In this document: one piece after another, positions 1 through 8,211 of the stretch
Layout: every line of letters begins with the position of its first letter
Position numbering within the stretch: the first letter of the stretch is position 1
Source of the DNA: Nostoc foliaceum FACHB-393
GTDB taxonomy: Bacteria; Cyanobacteriota; Cyanobacteriia; Cyanobacteriales; Nostocaceae
Assembly: GCF_014698505.1 (NCBI RefSeq)
Contig: NZ_JACJTD010000001.1
Location: 1 to 64,000 of the forward strand
Direction: 5' to 3'
DNA length: 64,000 nt
The notes under the pieces: model-generated
What the model was told of the DNA's origin: nothing
The model's database searches: none
Seen by the model: the letters and a program-made list of their open reading frames with translations, nothing else
Made by a program: the position numbers and the translations under genes

Positions 1-266
1 TTCTTGCAGTTATCGTAGAATCGCGCTATCGCTGACCATGCACGTTCAGCAGCAGACTGTCTAGCCATTGAATTGAGTTCATCGGCAAAAGGAAATTCAG
101 CAGATAGTACCGCGCAATATTTATTAAGGTCATATCTGCCAATATTTTTATTATCCATCCAGTAGCGCAAGCACTTATTTTGGATGAATTGACTAGTGCG
201 TATGGCTTCGTCAATAGCGCTATACTGTTTTTCTTTCCCCTTAACTTTGAACTCGTAAACAATCAT
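1..266 (-). CDS. tnpB: TnpB-type RNA-guided nuclease of the IS200/IS605 (IS1341) group, N-terminal part, cut by window edge
   Basis: The minus-strand frame starting at the ATG at 264-266 stays open to position 1. It begins MIVYEFKVKGKEKQYSAI and continues with QFIQNKCLRYW, DLNKYCAVL, EFPFADELN and AERAWSAIARFYDNC, which is the conserved N-terminus of cyanobacterial TnpB proteins. TnpB proteins are transposon-encoded nucleases guided by an RNA made from the element's right end. Only about 88 of an expected 400 or so residues are visible, so the catalytic RuvC motifs and the right end are outside the window. No tnpA is seen. A strongly structured leader lies directly upstream at 286-368. A shorter frame at 26-262 on the same strand is a shadow. 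Confidence 0.85.
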   Translation of the reverse strand, partial: MIVYEFKVKGKEKQYSAIDEAIRTSQFIQNKCLRYWMDNKNIGRYDLNKYCAVLSAEFPFADELNSMARQSAAERAWSAIARFYDNCK

Positions 267-285
267 GGTGTCGACCAGTTAACCA

Positions 286-381
286 CTATCTTATGTTAAC
301 ACTTCTCACATAAGATAGCCAAATTTATTTGGCATATTCGCTTATATCCCCCGGTTGGAAACCGAGGGTTTTACGCATCAC
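286..381 (-). repeat. Three-hairpin leader or left end upstream of tnpB
   Basis: Three hairpins lie end to end just upstream of the tnpB start. They are an 11-bp perfect stem (286-296 with 308-318), a 7-bp stem GCCAAAT/ATTTGGC (318-324 with 327-333), and an imperfect CCC-CGGTT/AACCG-GGG stem (348-356 with 360-368) followed by TTTACGCATCAC. The last two hairpins and their flanks recur at 43392-43454 with different stem sequences but the same pairing. Subterminal hairpins are normal at IS200/IS605 ends, so this is probably the left end of the element. A transcribed leader is also possible. Confidence 0.6.
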
Positions 382-512
382 ACTTCATAAGCAATTAATC
401 CAGCTATCAAATTGATAAATTTCTTGCTAGCACTTAATGACAATCCTGGGTGGAAGTTTTTAATAAAGCGCAGAGGGACGCAGAGTCCTACCAAATTTAA
501 TTGGCTACTTCC

Positions 513-1688
513 TTAATTAAATTCTGTACTTAGCCGTTCGAGTTGGGCTTCAATGGCTGCCAAAAGTTGGTTTTGCTGCCAATCTTGGCTAAGATGAGCG
601 GCTATGCAAGCGGCTCCAGCACCCATACCTTCTTTCACAAAGCCCTGTTCATAAGCTCTCAGTTGGGGATAACGAGAATCAGCAAAGCTCAGATCAGTTG
701 CTAATAAGGCAGGGGTTCCTCCACTCTGAGTTAAGTTGCCTTTCCCTAAGCTGAGAGCTAGGTCAACTGTAGCGCCAGTAGGGTCTTCTGCCACCCAGCG
801 AGTTGTGCCTACAACGACTGCTTCTGGTTGCCATGATAAAGCATAAGCTTGAGCGATCGCACTTATCAGAGCATAAACCGCCAGCATTTGTGTTCCTCCA
901 GCAAGCATTACACCACAACTACGACTAGCAGCGATCGCCATCCCAGCTACCACCACTTGCATCGGATCACCCACAGCAGCGACGAGTTGCAAGGGGTTAA
1001 CTGGGGAAGATGAGGAAGACAAAGTAAAATTTTCTCCGCCTGCTCCCTGCTTCCTGCTCCCCCTCATCTTCTCCAGCCCCGCTTCCACTAGTGCCCACTT
1101 TTGCGCATGGTTACATATAGGGTGGCTACTGTTAACTTTTCCGGCAGCATCTATACCCAAACCAGTTAAGATTGCCAGGGCAGTTGTAGTGCCTCCAACG
1201 ACGCACTCACCAAGAATCACATACTTATGTTGGATATTGGCAGCAAGGCGTTCTCCCCAAAGTAGCCCTTGTTTAAACAAATGGTGTACCGTTGTAATTT
1301 CCATAGCAGCACCACTACTTAAGCACTGGGCAGGAGCGCCATCCAAATCAATTACTGGAACAGCAGGAGGCTGGGGTAAACCAGCATTAAACAAACGAAC
1401 TGGTATCTTTAGTGACTTAAAAACAGCGCGAGAAATCAGCACAGGTGAAGCCCCGGCCGCTAATGGTGGTAAGGGATATTGAGCTTTATGTTCTGGCCCG
1501 TAATACAAAAACTCGGCATCGGCACAAGCAGTATATTTCCGATCCTCTGGAGTGCGACCCGCTGCTGAAATCCCTGGAATTAAACCAGTTTCAGTAAATC
1601 CTAAAACACATGCAAATACGGGTAGACAGCCACGATACCGTCGCAGCCATTCTTCACTCTGTTCTTTTTGCGTATAAATACTAATCAT
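513..1688 (-). CDS. cobT: Nicotinate-nucleotide-dependent phosphoribosyltransferase, CobT family
   Basis: The 391-residue protein matches the cyanobacterial CobT-like family, which activates the lower-ligand base (dimethylbenzimidazole or adenine in pseudocobalamin) in cobamide synthesis. Recognisable segments are ILGECVVGGTTTALAIL, the GLGIDAAGKVNSSHP stretch, VAAVGDPMQVVVAGMA and MLAGGTQMLAVYAL. Between KWALVEAGLEKM and LQLVAAVGDP there is a low-complexity insert of about 24 residues rich in Gly and Ser. At DNA level this insert is a repeat bounded by inverted repeats (1003-1074). The gene lies 76 bp downstream of the DUF2232 gene on the same strand, separated by a heptamer repeat. The start at 1688 is the first ATG. 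I am confident of the family; the exact base it uses cannot be read from sequence. Confidence 0.85.
   Translation of the reverse strand: MISIYTQKEQSEEWLRRYRGCLPVFACVLGFTETGLIPGISAAGRTPEDRKYTACADAEFLYYGPEHKAQYPLPPLAAGASPVLISRAVFKSLKIPVRLFNAGLPQPPAVPVIDLDGAPAQCLSSGAAMEITTVHHLFKQGLLWGERLAANIQHKYVILGECVVGGTTTALAILTGLGIDAAGKVNSSHPICNHAQKWALVEAGLEKMRGSRKQGAGGENFTLSSSSSPVNPLQLVAAVGDPMQVVVAGMAIAASRSCGVMLAGGTQMLAVYALISAIAQAYALSWQPEAVVVGTTRWVAEDPTGATVDLALSLGKGNLTQSGGTPALLATDLSFADSRYPQLRAYEQGFVKEGMGAGAACIAAHLSQDWQQNQLLAAIEAQLERLSTEFN
1003..1074. repeat. 72-bp repeat inserted in frame in cobT
   Basis: GGGGAAGATGAGG at 1003-1015 is answered by CCTCATCTTCTCC at 1062-1074. The interior carries CTGCTCCCTGC-type short repeats common between Nostoc genes. 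The 72-bp length keeps the cobT frame and produces a Gly/Ser-rich insert in the protein. Confidence 0.55.
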
Positions 1689-1700
1689 TTGGAAAGTTAA

Positions 1701-1733
1701 AAGTTAGGAATTAGGAGTTAGGAGTTAGGAGTT
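1701..1733. repeat. Short tandem heptamer repeat (GTTAGGA type)
   Basis: Four to five GTTAGGA-like heptamers lie between the DUF2232 gene and cobT. This is the classic short tandemly repeated repetitive sequence of heterocystous cyanobacteria. A partly complementary CAACTCCTGAC follows near 1753-1763, so the transcript could fold here. Confidence 0.7.
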
Positions 1734-1764
1734 TAATTCATAACTATTAACTCACAACTCCTGA

Positions 1765-2514
1765 CTATCCTTCATAATCCATGAGGACTTGCACCCAGCG
1801 TGGGGGCCGGGGAATGGGGTTACCCAGGCGGTCAAAAAGCAACCATGATGCCAGATGTACGATAAAAAGATAGATAAAGTTGTTTAGTACAATTAGAGCG
1901 ATCGCTCCTACTTGAATCAAAAATACACTGGGACTCGCTAACAAACTCAGCTTCAAAAATACCCACTCTATGAACTCAGTTACCTGGGTAATTACATAAA
2001 TCCACAAGTCTTCCCCTGACAAAACAGACAGCAACCACAGCCTAAAAAATACTCCCAAAGTACCCAACATCGTACCCAAGGTGATAGAAACAATCCAGGG
2101 AACACGACGACGATACCACGTTGCTCCTAAAAGCACGCCCATAAACCCGTAGGGCATGACAAACAGCAAACTGCGGGCTGGCCCCATCAGTACCGTTAGC
2201 AGTAACCCGGAGGTGAGTGCTGCCATCCATGCCGCGCGTTTGCCCCAACGCAGATAAACTAGAGCGATGGGCACCGGAAAAAATATCCGCAAAACTGGCC
2301 CCAAGGGAAAGTAAAAATTAATAAACCAAATTAAGCTAGCGGTACTGGCTAAAAACGCCGTTTCCACCATCCTCAAGGGTGCCTCAGCCTTGAGTTGAGG
2401 AGGCATTAACTGCTGTTCTTTGTCTAACCAATGATTGTGGGGAGTTGGAGATTCAGGGGATGGATCTTCCTCCGGCTCATCTGGCAGAGAATCTAAAATA
2501 CTCATATCTGACAA
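1765..2514 (-). CDS. DUF2232 multi-pass membrane protein
   Basis: The protein has 249 residues. It starts with a Pro- and Glu-rich cytoplasmic stretch of about 45 residues, followed by about six hydrophobic helices, including SLIWFINFYFPLGPVLRIFF, a GLLLTVLMGPARSLLFVMPYG region and IALIVLNNFIYLFIVHLASW. This pattern fits the DUF2232 (YybS-like) family, whose function is not established. The gene starts only 4 bp after the Crp/Fnr regulator stop, so the two are almost certainly cotranscribed, and cobT follows on the same strand. The start MSDMSIL is plausible; the second Met is an alternative. Confidence 0.75.
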   Translation of the reverse strand: MSDMSILDSLPDEPEEDPSPESPTPHNHWLDKEQQLMPPQLKAEAPLRMVETAFLASTASLIWFINFYFPLGPVLRIFFPVPIALVYLRWGKRAAWMAALTSGLLLTVLMGPARSLLFVMPYGFMGVLLGATWYRRRVPWIVSITLGTMLGTLGVFFRLWLLSVLSGEDLWIYVITQVTEFIEWVFLKLSLLASPSVFLIQVGAIALIVLNNFIYLFIVHLASWLLFDRLGNPIPRPPRWVQVLMDYEG

Positions 2515-2518
2515 GTTC

Positions 2519-3220
2519 TTAAACGATCATTCTTTCTAAGGCTGACAAATCAGGAATACAAATAGTGTCTTGATCCCGTTTAATCAAGCCTTTTTTTTCT
2601 AGCCTTGTCAACACTCGTGTCACCGTTTCTCGGGCCAGTCCGCTCAAACTACTCAATTCCCGATGGGGTAAATTGGGGATTTCGGTTCCGGTTTGCCCTT
2701 TTTTTCCCTGTCCTTCTGCCAAAAATAACAACGTATCTGCTACCCGTGACTGGCTATCAGATTCCCGCAACCGCAATCGGCGATTTACTTGCCGCAAACG
2801 TCGTGCCATGAGTTGCGCCAATCGAACTCCTGCCAAGGGTTCTATCTGAAGTAACTTGACAAAATCTTGAGCAGGCATACTACCAATTACCGTCGGGGCC
2901 AAGGTAATCACATCTGTGGATCGAGGTACTTCATCTAGGGCCGCCATTTCACCAAACAATTCCCCTTTGCCAAGAATATTCAGCGTTACCTCTTTTCCTT
3001 CCAGATTGTAGGTGCGAATTTTTACCCATCCGTCCAGAATAAAATACACAGAACCGCCCCAGTCATTTTCTAGCAAAATCACCTGATTGGCTGGATGAGT
3101 GCGGGTAACAAGATGGATCAGGGCTGATTCCACAGCAGTTTCTGGCAACCCTTGAAAAAAGGGAGCCGAGGTGATCATCCAAGGATTAGCCTGTGCTTGC
3201 AAGCTATATCGGTCTTCCAT
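2519..3220 (-). CDS. Crp/Fnr-family transcriptional regulator
   Basis: The 233-residue protein has an N-terminal cyclic-nucleotide-binding fold (residues about 20-140, with GELFGEMAALDEVPRSTDV in the phosphate-binding cassette position). A long dimer helix and a C-terminal winged helix follow. The recognition region reads ELSSLSGLARETVTRVLTRL, typical of Crp/Fnr DNA-binding helices. The cassette resembles the CRP type, but the ligand cannot be assigned. I place the start at MEDRYSL (3220) because the 13 upstream residues look non-conserved. It is the first gene of a probable operon with the DUF2232 gene. No Cys cluster for an Fe-S centre is seen, arguing against an Fnr-type oxygen sensor. Confidence 0.85.
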   Translation of the reverse strand: MEDRYSLQAQANPWMITSAPFFQGLPETAVESALIHLVTRTHPANQVILLENDWGGSVYFILDGWVKIRTYNLEGKEVTLNILGKGELFGEMAALDEVPRSTDVITLAPTVIGSMPAQDFVKLLQIEPLAGVRLAQLMARRLRQVNRRLRLRESDSQSRVADTLLFLAEGQGKKGQTGTEIPNLPHRELSSLSGLARETVTRVLTRLEKKGLIKRDQDTICIPDLSALERMIV

Positions 3221-3751
3221 TACAACATTTTTATTCAAGCTGCTATATACACACAACAAACAAGAGCGCCAGTTTCAGCCTAAGCCATCAAGGCACAGCT
3301 CCCTTTCAAAGAGAAAACTTAACTATGCTACATAAGAAAGCGACAAGAACATTTTTCTAGACAATTTTTACCTATAAGTTTAAACGGGATAAAAGTTTTG
3401 CAAAAAGTAGTTTATAGCCGGCGGTTGTATTGCTTAGGGGCTAGCTGCACTGCAAACTTGATTAGTTCAGAATATAGGCAAACAACATCAATGATACTAA
3501 AGGGAGTAAATTATTGCTCAGGTATTTTAGCGATTTTCAAAAATAGGCAATTAAATGAGCTGCAAAACTAAGCTTCTCACACAAACACTGACTGAAGATT
3601 GCCACGACTCCCAGTAATCCATAACATAATGACAGTCACAAGTCCAAGCAGCGGCTTTTGCCACTCAAAACTTCTCCTATGTAAGATCCTCATAGGGGTA
3701 CGGTGATTGTAAAGTAATTGTCACATTAGTTGACATACGTTTTAAGGTAAG
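3221..3751. other. Divergent intergenic region, no gene seen
   Basis: About 530 bp separate the Crp/Fnr start from the Hsp70-like gene. I see only a small hairpin (CCTATG at 3676-3681 with CATAGG at 3691-3696). TTGACA at 3730-3735 stands too close to the start codon to be read confidently as a promoter. No ORF of interest was found. Confidence 0.5.
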
Positions 3752-6700
3752 GTGATAAAAGTGACTTCCAGTGCAGACGAAATTCAAAAGCTGATTGCAG
3801 ACATTGACAACTTACTTGCCAGCGGTGGCAAACGCGTGTCTAAATTTCTGTCTGGTCAGGCGCAAGAGCCTAAAGAGGTTTTAGAACGAATTCGCAACTT
3901 CTTGGTCAGGCTACAAGAAAAAGAAGCATTACAGAAAGGCATCCCAAATCAGCCTTCTGAAGAACCGCGAACGCCTTTATTAACAAAATTTATTGATCAA
4001 GGTAATAACCAGTATCCATTACCGCAGCTCGAACCCTATCAGGAACAGAGCACTGTTGGGGCAGGACAATTAAAAAGTGAATTTTCGAGCTTGATCCAGC
4101 CATTGCGATCGGAATTAGAATTGCTTTTGCAAGAACGAGCCACTCTTATACAGGAAATTCGGCAGCTAGAGCAAAGGCGATTGCAAAACTACTCCTTAGC
4201 GCAGCAGTTGACAAACCAGGATCAAATGATTACCGAGTTTTTACAGGTACTCATGAGTCGCCTTGTGCCAACTTTAACGCCACTTGCAGCACAAACTTGG
4301 GAAAATTCTGCCAGTTCTTCAGAAGGAATTAATCACGCAAACTCAGAACCAACAACCTCTGCAACTCAACCTTTGTTAGAATCACCAGATCGTGTAGAGC
4401 GGTTAACACATCTGGCCAAAGAGTTGGATCAACGCTTATTATCACTAGATGGGACAGTAAATGTAGTCTTTGAGGCACTACAGCGCAACATTAATACTTA
4501 TTACGAATCCCTGTCGCAAGCACTGGCAAGAATGCATAGCAAGGGAATGCAAGGCGAACAGTTGATGGCCAGCTTTCTCAATAATTTGACCCAGCATTTG
4601 CAGCCAGAATCCCCTAGTTCTCAATCATCTTTGTTGGAGGTAGAATCTGAGACACTAGAATCATTAGCTGACCCAGCCGAGATAACTGCTGGAGTTGCGC
4701 CCCAACCTTTCGAGCCTATACAGCCAGAAACTTCATCTTCACTCACAATTAATTCTGAGCAACAGAAGACTACCCTCACAGAGGATCTAGATGCAGTGCT
4801 GTTGCAGCTTGGCTTAGACTCGTCAGAATCTTCTGAAACCCAGACCGAATTATCGCAAGATATTTCTGCGTTAATTGGCGATGAAGTAGACCAACTTTAC
4901 GCCAGTTTGTTTGGTACTGGTGATGTTAATCCAAGCCCCGATCTTGCTACAAATGACTTATCTGCTTCCACAATCGCCGAGAGTCCATCTGTCCCTACAA
5001 CCGTGGATTCTGAGGTTGGACAGACAGATATAGGTCTTTCATCCCAAGAGACTTTAGTAGAAACCACAGATTCATCATCAGAACCACAGGAAGAACTATT
5101 TTTTGAAGAGGATACTGATATAGGGTCGCCTCTTAGCAACTCTCTGCCACAAACAGACAGTTTTCCCGTACAAGTCGACACTCAGCCAGCTAGTGTTGAT
5201 ACAATTAATACCCTAACTGACCTATTGCCTAATGCAGGTAATGATCAGGAACTGCTGGAAGTATCAACCTCTGTTGAGGATGCCACAATTACAGCACCAG
5301 TTACTCCAGAAGTAGCAGAAGTAGCAGAAATTGCGTTGGCAAAACCTACCGTACCCAAACCTACCGTACCCCTACAGGGAAGCAAGCTACGCGTAGCAGA
5401 TGCACCAGAAGGTATCACCACACCGGAAGTATTAATTGCTGATCAGCCAGAACCGTTTTTAGATAACTACATTGCTGCTTCCCCCCAGGAAAACTTGCTT
5501 TCTGTTGAGTCAAATCAGGCTCCAGCCGTACCTGATATTTCTTTAGATGAAGAACAGTTGCAGCAATTAGATCGGGATTTGGCTAATTTTGATCGGCAGC
5601 TAAATTCTGAGTTGCAGCCAGCTACTAACTTGGATATTTCTCAGGTGCTGGTTACTAAAAATCAAGATATAATCCCCACAATTCCCCCTAAGCCGCAAAC
5701 AGAAAATCTCCAATTAACAGAAAACACCTCAACTGCTGCTTTCTCCAGTTTGACAATTCCCCAGGTAGAAGCTGAACAAAAAAAGGAAGTTACAATTCCT
5801 GTTCAAGAAAGTTCTTTATCTTCAATTTCTAACTCCATCAACAATCCAGAAGCTTCGCTCAATGTTCTAGAATCAGTCTGGTATTTAGGAATTGATTTAG
5901 GTACAACAGGAATTTCTGCTGCATTATTAAATCGCTCGACTTTTGTTGTACATCCTATCTACTGGTCAGCAGAAAATTCGCAGGGAACAACTTCCTTCCA
6001 GCAATCATTTCGTTTACCAACAGAGGTTTATCTGCCTACAGCTTCTGTTCCCCACGGTGAAAACGAAAGTATTGAAGCACATGAACAGACTGCACCTGCG
6101 GCTGTTGCCCAAGATAAAGTACCTGAGCATTCAGCTACAACCCCTGCAACACCGAGATCAACAGCAGATTCGACAATAAACAATCTCTACTCGGCGCAGT
6201 TGAAGCCCTATTTACAAGTAGCCATTCCCTACAAGAGCGAACGGCAAAAATGGGAACCTGTTTTGCAATTAAATGAATTTTCGGCAGGCCCTTTGATTTG
6301 GGTTGTGCGATCGCTCTCTAAGCTACTGTTAACCCTCAAATCCGAAAAAACTTGTACCACCCCTAGTTTAATGGCTGCTGCTATGGGGATCAGTGAACAA
6401 GATTTCCCCAAGATTATCAATAATATTGCTGGTGTCATTTGCACCTGTCCATCTAGCTGGTCAGAACAATATCGCTTCAACGTGCGGGAAGCTTTACTCA
6501 CCAGCAAACTCATCCAACATCCGCAGCAAGTCTTTTTTGTAGAAGAAGCGATCGCTAGTTTACTCCCAGAACTCGATGCTGCTAACGGTGAGCAAGTAAA
6601 ATTAAGCGAACTTCAGGGTTCTCATCCTGCAAAAACCAGCGAACATTCCATTGTTGGCAACACCCTTGTGATTAACATTGGGACAACTGCCACAGAAATG

Positions 6701-7837
6701 TTGCTGGTAGATGTCCCAGAAACATTGCTGCAATTGACATACAATGATTTCATGCTCCACAGTTTTGCCTATGCTGGTAAAGGAATTGAACAAGATATTA
6801 TCTGTCAGTTGCTATTGCCACCTAAATCTCGGCAATCACGCCCAGAAACACCAAGCGATGCCTGCGGCGGGCTACGCCAACGCAAAACTATCACCAGTAA
6901 TCCTTGGCAATGGCAACCGTCAATTCCCGGTTTAGACCAAATGCGTTGGCAGAGTTTAGGGTTGGAAGAATTAGAACTACCCAGAGTTGGAGAACCAGAT
7001 ATCACCGCTCGGATTCGCCTCCAGCAGCGTCTAGAAAGTTCTCTGCTGGGACAGGCGGTATTAGATGCCGCACTAGCCCTAAAACTGATTTTGCAACACC
7101 AAGACTCTTTTACCCTGGAGTTGGCCGATCAGCAGTGGATTTTGCAACGACGAGATTTAGAAAGTCAGGTATTTATCCCGTTTGTGCGCCGCCTGAACCG
7201 AGAACTCAACAAGTTGTTGGTAGCTCGTGGCATCCCCACAGAATCCATTAATCAAGCTATCCTGACTGGTGGGGTGGCTTGTGTTGGGACGGTGAACCGC
7301 TGGCTACGGCAAAAACTCCCCAGCGCTAAGATTATTCAAGATTTATATCTCGGCGAAAACGGTGCTCCCAATTGTAGTCGGGTTGCTTATGGTTTGGCGA
7401 TGTTGCCTCTACATCCCCAAATATTAGATATACCCAGGCAACAATACACTGATTATTTCTTATTTACAGAATTGCTGCGGCTGCTACCAGACCGATCCTT
7501 ATCTTTTGGTGAAGTTATCCAGCTATTTGAGGGTCGTGGGATCAATACTCGCACTTGTCAGCAACGCCTCCTAGCTTTTTTGGAAGGTGAACTGCCTTCC
7601 GGTTTGATACCTTCAGTTACAGACTCAACCTGGCTCACCCAGAGTTCGCAAGAAAATTCTGACTATCAGGCGATCGCATCTGCACCACTTTTTGAAAAAC
7701 AAGGGAGTCTTACTTATCGTCCCAATTCTCAACAACTGTTGTCTTTGCGTCGCTATCTAGATGCGATCAAAGCTAGTAATCAGCAATCACTGGAGGAACC
7801 ATATACGGTGAATTTCGCCTTAGAGGTTCATCATTGA
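3752..7837 (+). CDS. Large protein with C-terminal Hsp70/actin-like ATPase domain
   Basis: The 1361-residue protein has three parts. Residues 1-290 are charged, helical and likely coiled coil. Residues 290-700 are acidic, Ser/Thr/Pro-rich and probably disordered. From about 707 an actin/Hsp70-type ATPase fold begins: phosphate-1 WYLGIDLGTTGISAALL, phosphate-2 LVINIGTTATEMLLVDV (about 970) and an adenosine motif AILTGGVACVGTVNRWL (about 1167). No substrate-binding domain of DnaK type follows; instead there is a helical tail of about 120 residues. A GTG at 3752 opens the frame, but the GTG at 3761 has better spacing from AAGG and may be the true start. In-frame repeat-like inserts occur at 5386-5397 and 6853-6885. 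Function unknown; a scaffold or chaperone-like role is a guess. Confidence 0.7.
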   Translation: MIKVTSSADEIQKLIADIDNLLASGGKRVSKFLSGQAQEPKEVLERIRNFLVRLQEKEALQKGIPNQPSEEPRTPLLTKFIDQGNNQYPLPQLEPYQEQSTVGAGQLKSEFSSLIQPLRSELELLLQERATLIQEIRQLEQRRLQNYSLAQQLTNQDQMITEFLQVLMSRLVPTLTPLAAQTWENSASSSEGINHANSEPTTSATQPLLESPDRVERLTHLAKELDQRLLSLDGTVNVVFEALQRNINTYYESLSQALARMHSKGMQGEQLMASFLNNLTQHLQPESPSSQSSLLEVESETLESLADPAEITAGVAPQPFEPIQPETSSSLTINSEQQKTTLTEDLDAVLLQLGLDSSESSETQTELSQDISALIGDEVDQLYASLFGTGDVNPSPDLATNDLSASTIAESPSVPTTVDSEVGQTDIGLSSQETLVETTDSSSEPQEELFFEEDTDIGSPLSNSLPQTDSFPVQVDTQPASVDTINTLTDLLPNAGNDQELLEVSTSVEDATITAPVTPEVAEVAEIALAKPTVPKPTVPLQGSKLRVADAPEGITTPEVLIADQPEPFLDNYIAASPQENLLSVESNQAPAVPDISLDEEQLQQLDRDLANFDRQLNSELQPATNLDISQVLVTKNQDIIPTIPPKPQTENLQLTENTSTAAFSSLTIPQVEAEQKKEVTIPVQESSLSSISNSINNPEASLNVLESVWYLGIDLGTTGISAALLNRSTFVVHPIYWSAENSQGTTSFQQSFRLPTEVYLPTASVPHGENESIEAHEQTAPAAVAQDKVPEHSATTPATPRSTADSTINNLYSAQLKPYLQVAIPYKSERQKWEPVLQLNEFSAGPLIWVVRSLSKLLLTLKSEKTCTTPSLMAAAMGISEQDFPKIINNIAGVICTCPSSWSEQYRFNVREALLTSKLIQHPQQVFFVEEAIASLLPELDAANGEQVKLSELQGSHPAKTSEHSIVGNTLVINIGTTATEMLLVDVPETLLQLTYNDFMLHSFAYAGKGIEQDIICQLLLPPKSRQSRPETPSDACGGLRQRKTITSNPWQWQPSIPGLDQMRWQSLGLEELELPRVGEPDITARIRLQQRLESSLLGQAVLDAALALKLILQHQDSFTLELADQQWILQRRDLESQVFIPFVRRLNRELNKLLVARGIPTESINQAILTGGVACVGTVNRWLRQKLPSAKIIQDLYLGENGAPNCSRVAYGLAMLPLHPQILDIPRQQYTDYFLFTELLRLLPDRSLSFGEVIQLFEGRGINTRTCQQRLLAFLEGELPSGLIPSVTDSTWLTQSSQENSDYQAIASAPLFEKQGSLTYRPNSQQLLSLRRYLDAIKASNQQSLEEPYTVNFALEVHH
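6853..6885. repeat. Small dispersed repeat inside the Hsp70-like gene
   Basis: The run GATGCCTGCGGCGGGCTACG and its continuation to about 6885 is of the GC-rich type scattered through Nostoc genomes. It stands out against the AT-richer gene around it. It encodes the out-of-character segment SDACGGLRQR between phosphate-2 and the adenosine motif of the ATPase domain. Called from its appearance only. Confidence 0.45.
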
Positions 7838-7870
7838 GATTGGTGCATCATACTAAAAATAAGGATACTA

Positions 7871-8027
7871 TTCAAAATTCAAAATGCTTATACCGATTAT
7901 ATCTAAGGTTGCTCCAGAACAAAGGGCTTAAGCCCTTTGTTTCACCAAGCTTGATTTTGTGCAGTTTCACAAAGAATTGGTGTTACGTCATAAGCATTTT
8001 GAATTTTGCAAAGTACTAGTAGTACTT
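7871..8027. repeat. Nested inverted repeats, MITE-like or terminator
   Basis: CAAAATTCAAAATGCTTAT at 7873-7891 is inverted at 7990-8008 (19 bp, near-perfect). Inside lies a perfect 24-bp palindrome (7918-7941, centre GGGCTTAAGCCC), and directly outside is the palindrome AAGTACTAGTAGTACTT (8011-8027). The group starts about 35 bp after the Hsp70-like gene stop, so it could end that transcript. Its terminal-repeat design also resembles a small non-autonomous element. The short frame at 7834-8019 reads through it and is not credible. Confidence 0.5.
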
Positions 8028-8211
8028 CAGGACAGTAATTTTTTGGATGTGTACCCCTTACACTATATTTTTATCTGATGGGAGAAAATAATGTAAATTT
8101 ACAATCTATCATTTTAATTAAAAGATTCTGTAAACTTTGGGTTTTCGGTTTTTCTATTTTTGAAAATTTGTGTATATTAATACTCAGTAGTAGTGACAAA
8201 AGCAGTAAAAA

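Noticed and set aside
26..262. 78-codon frame on the minus strand
   Set aside because: Shadow of the partial tnpB frame that starts at 266 on the same strand; only the tnpB frame has family sequence.
3730..3758. TTGACA with TGATAA at 17-bp spacing as promoter of the Hsp70-like gene
   Set aside because: The supposed -10 box overlaps the start codons, so a transcript would begin inside the coding region.
7834..8019. 61-codon plus-strand frame after the Hsp70-like gene
   Set aside because: Runs through nested inverted repeats and has no protein-like features.
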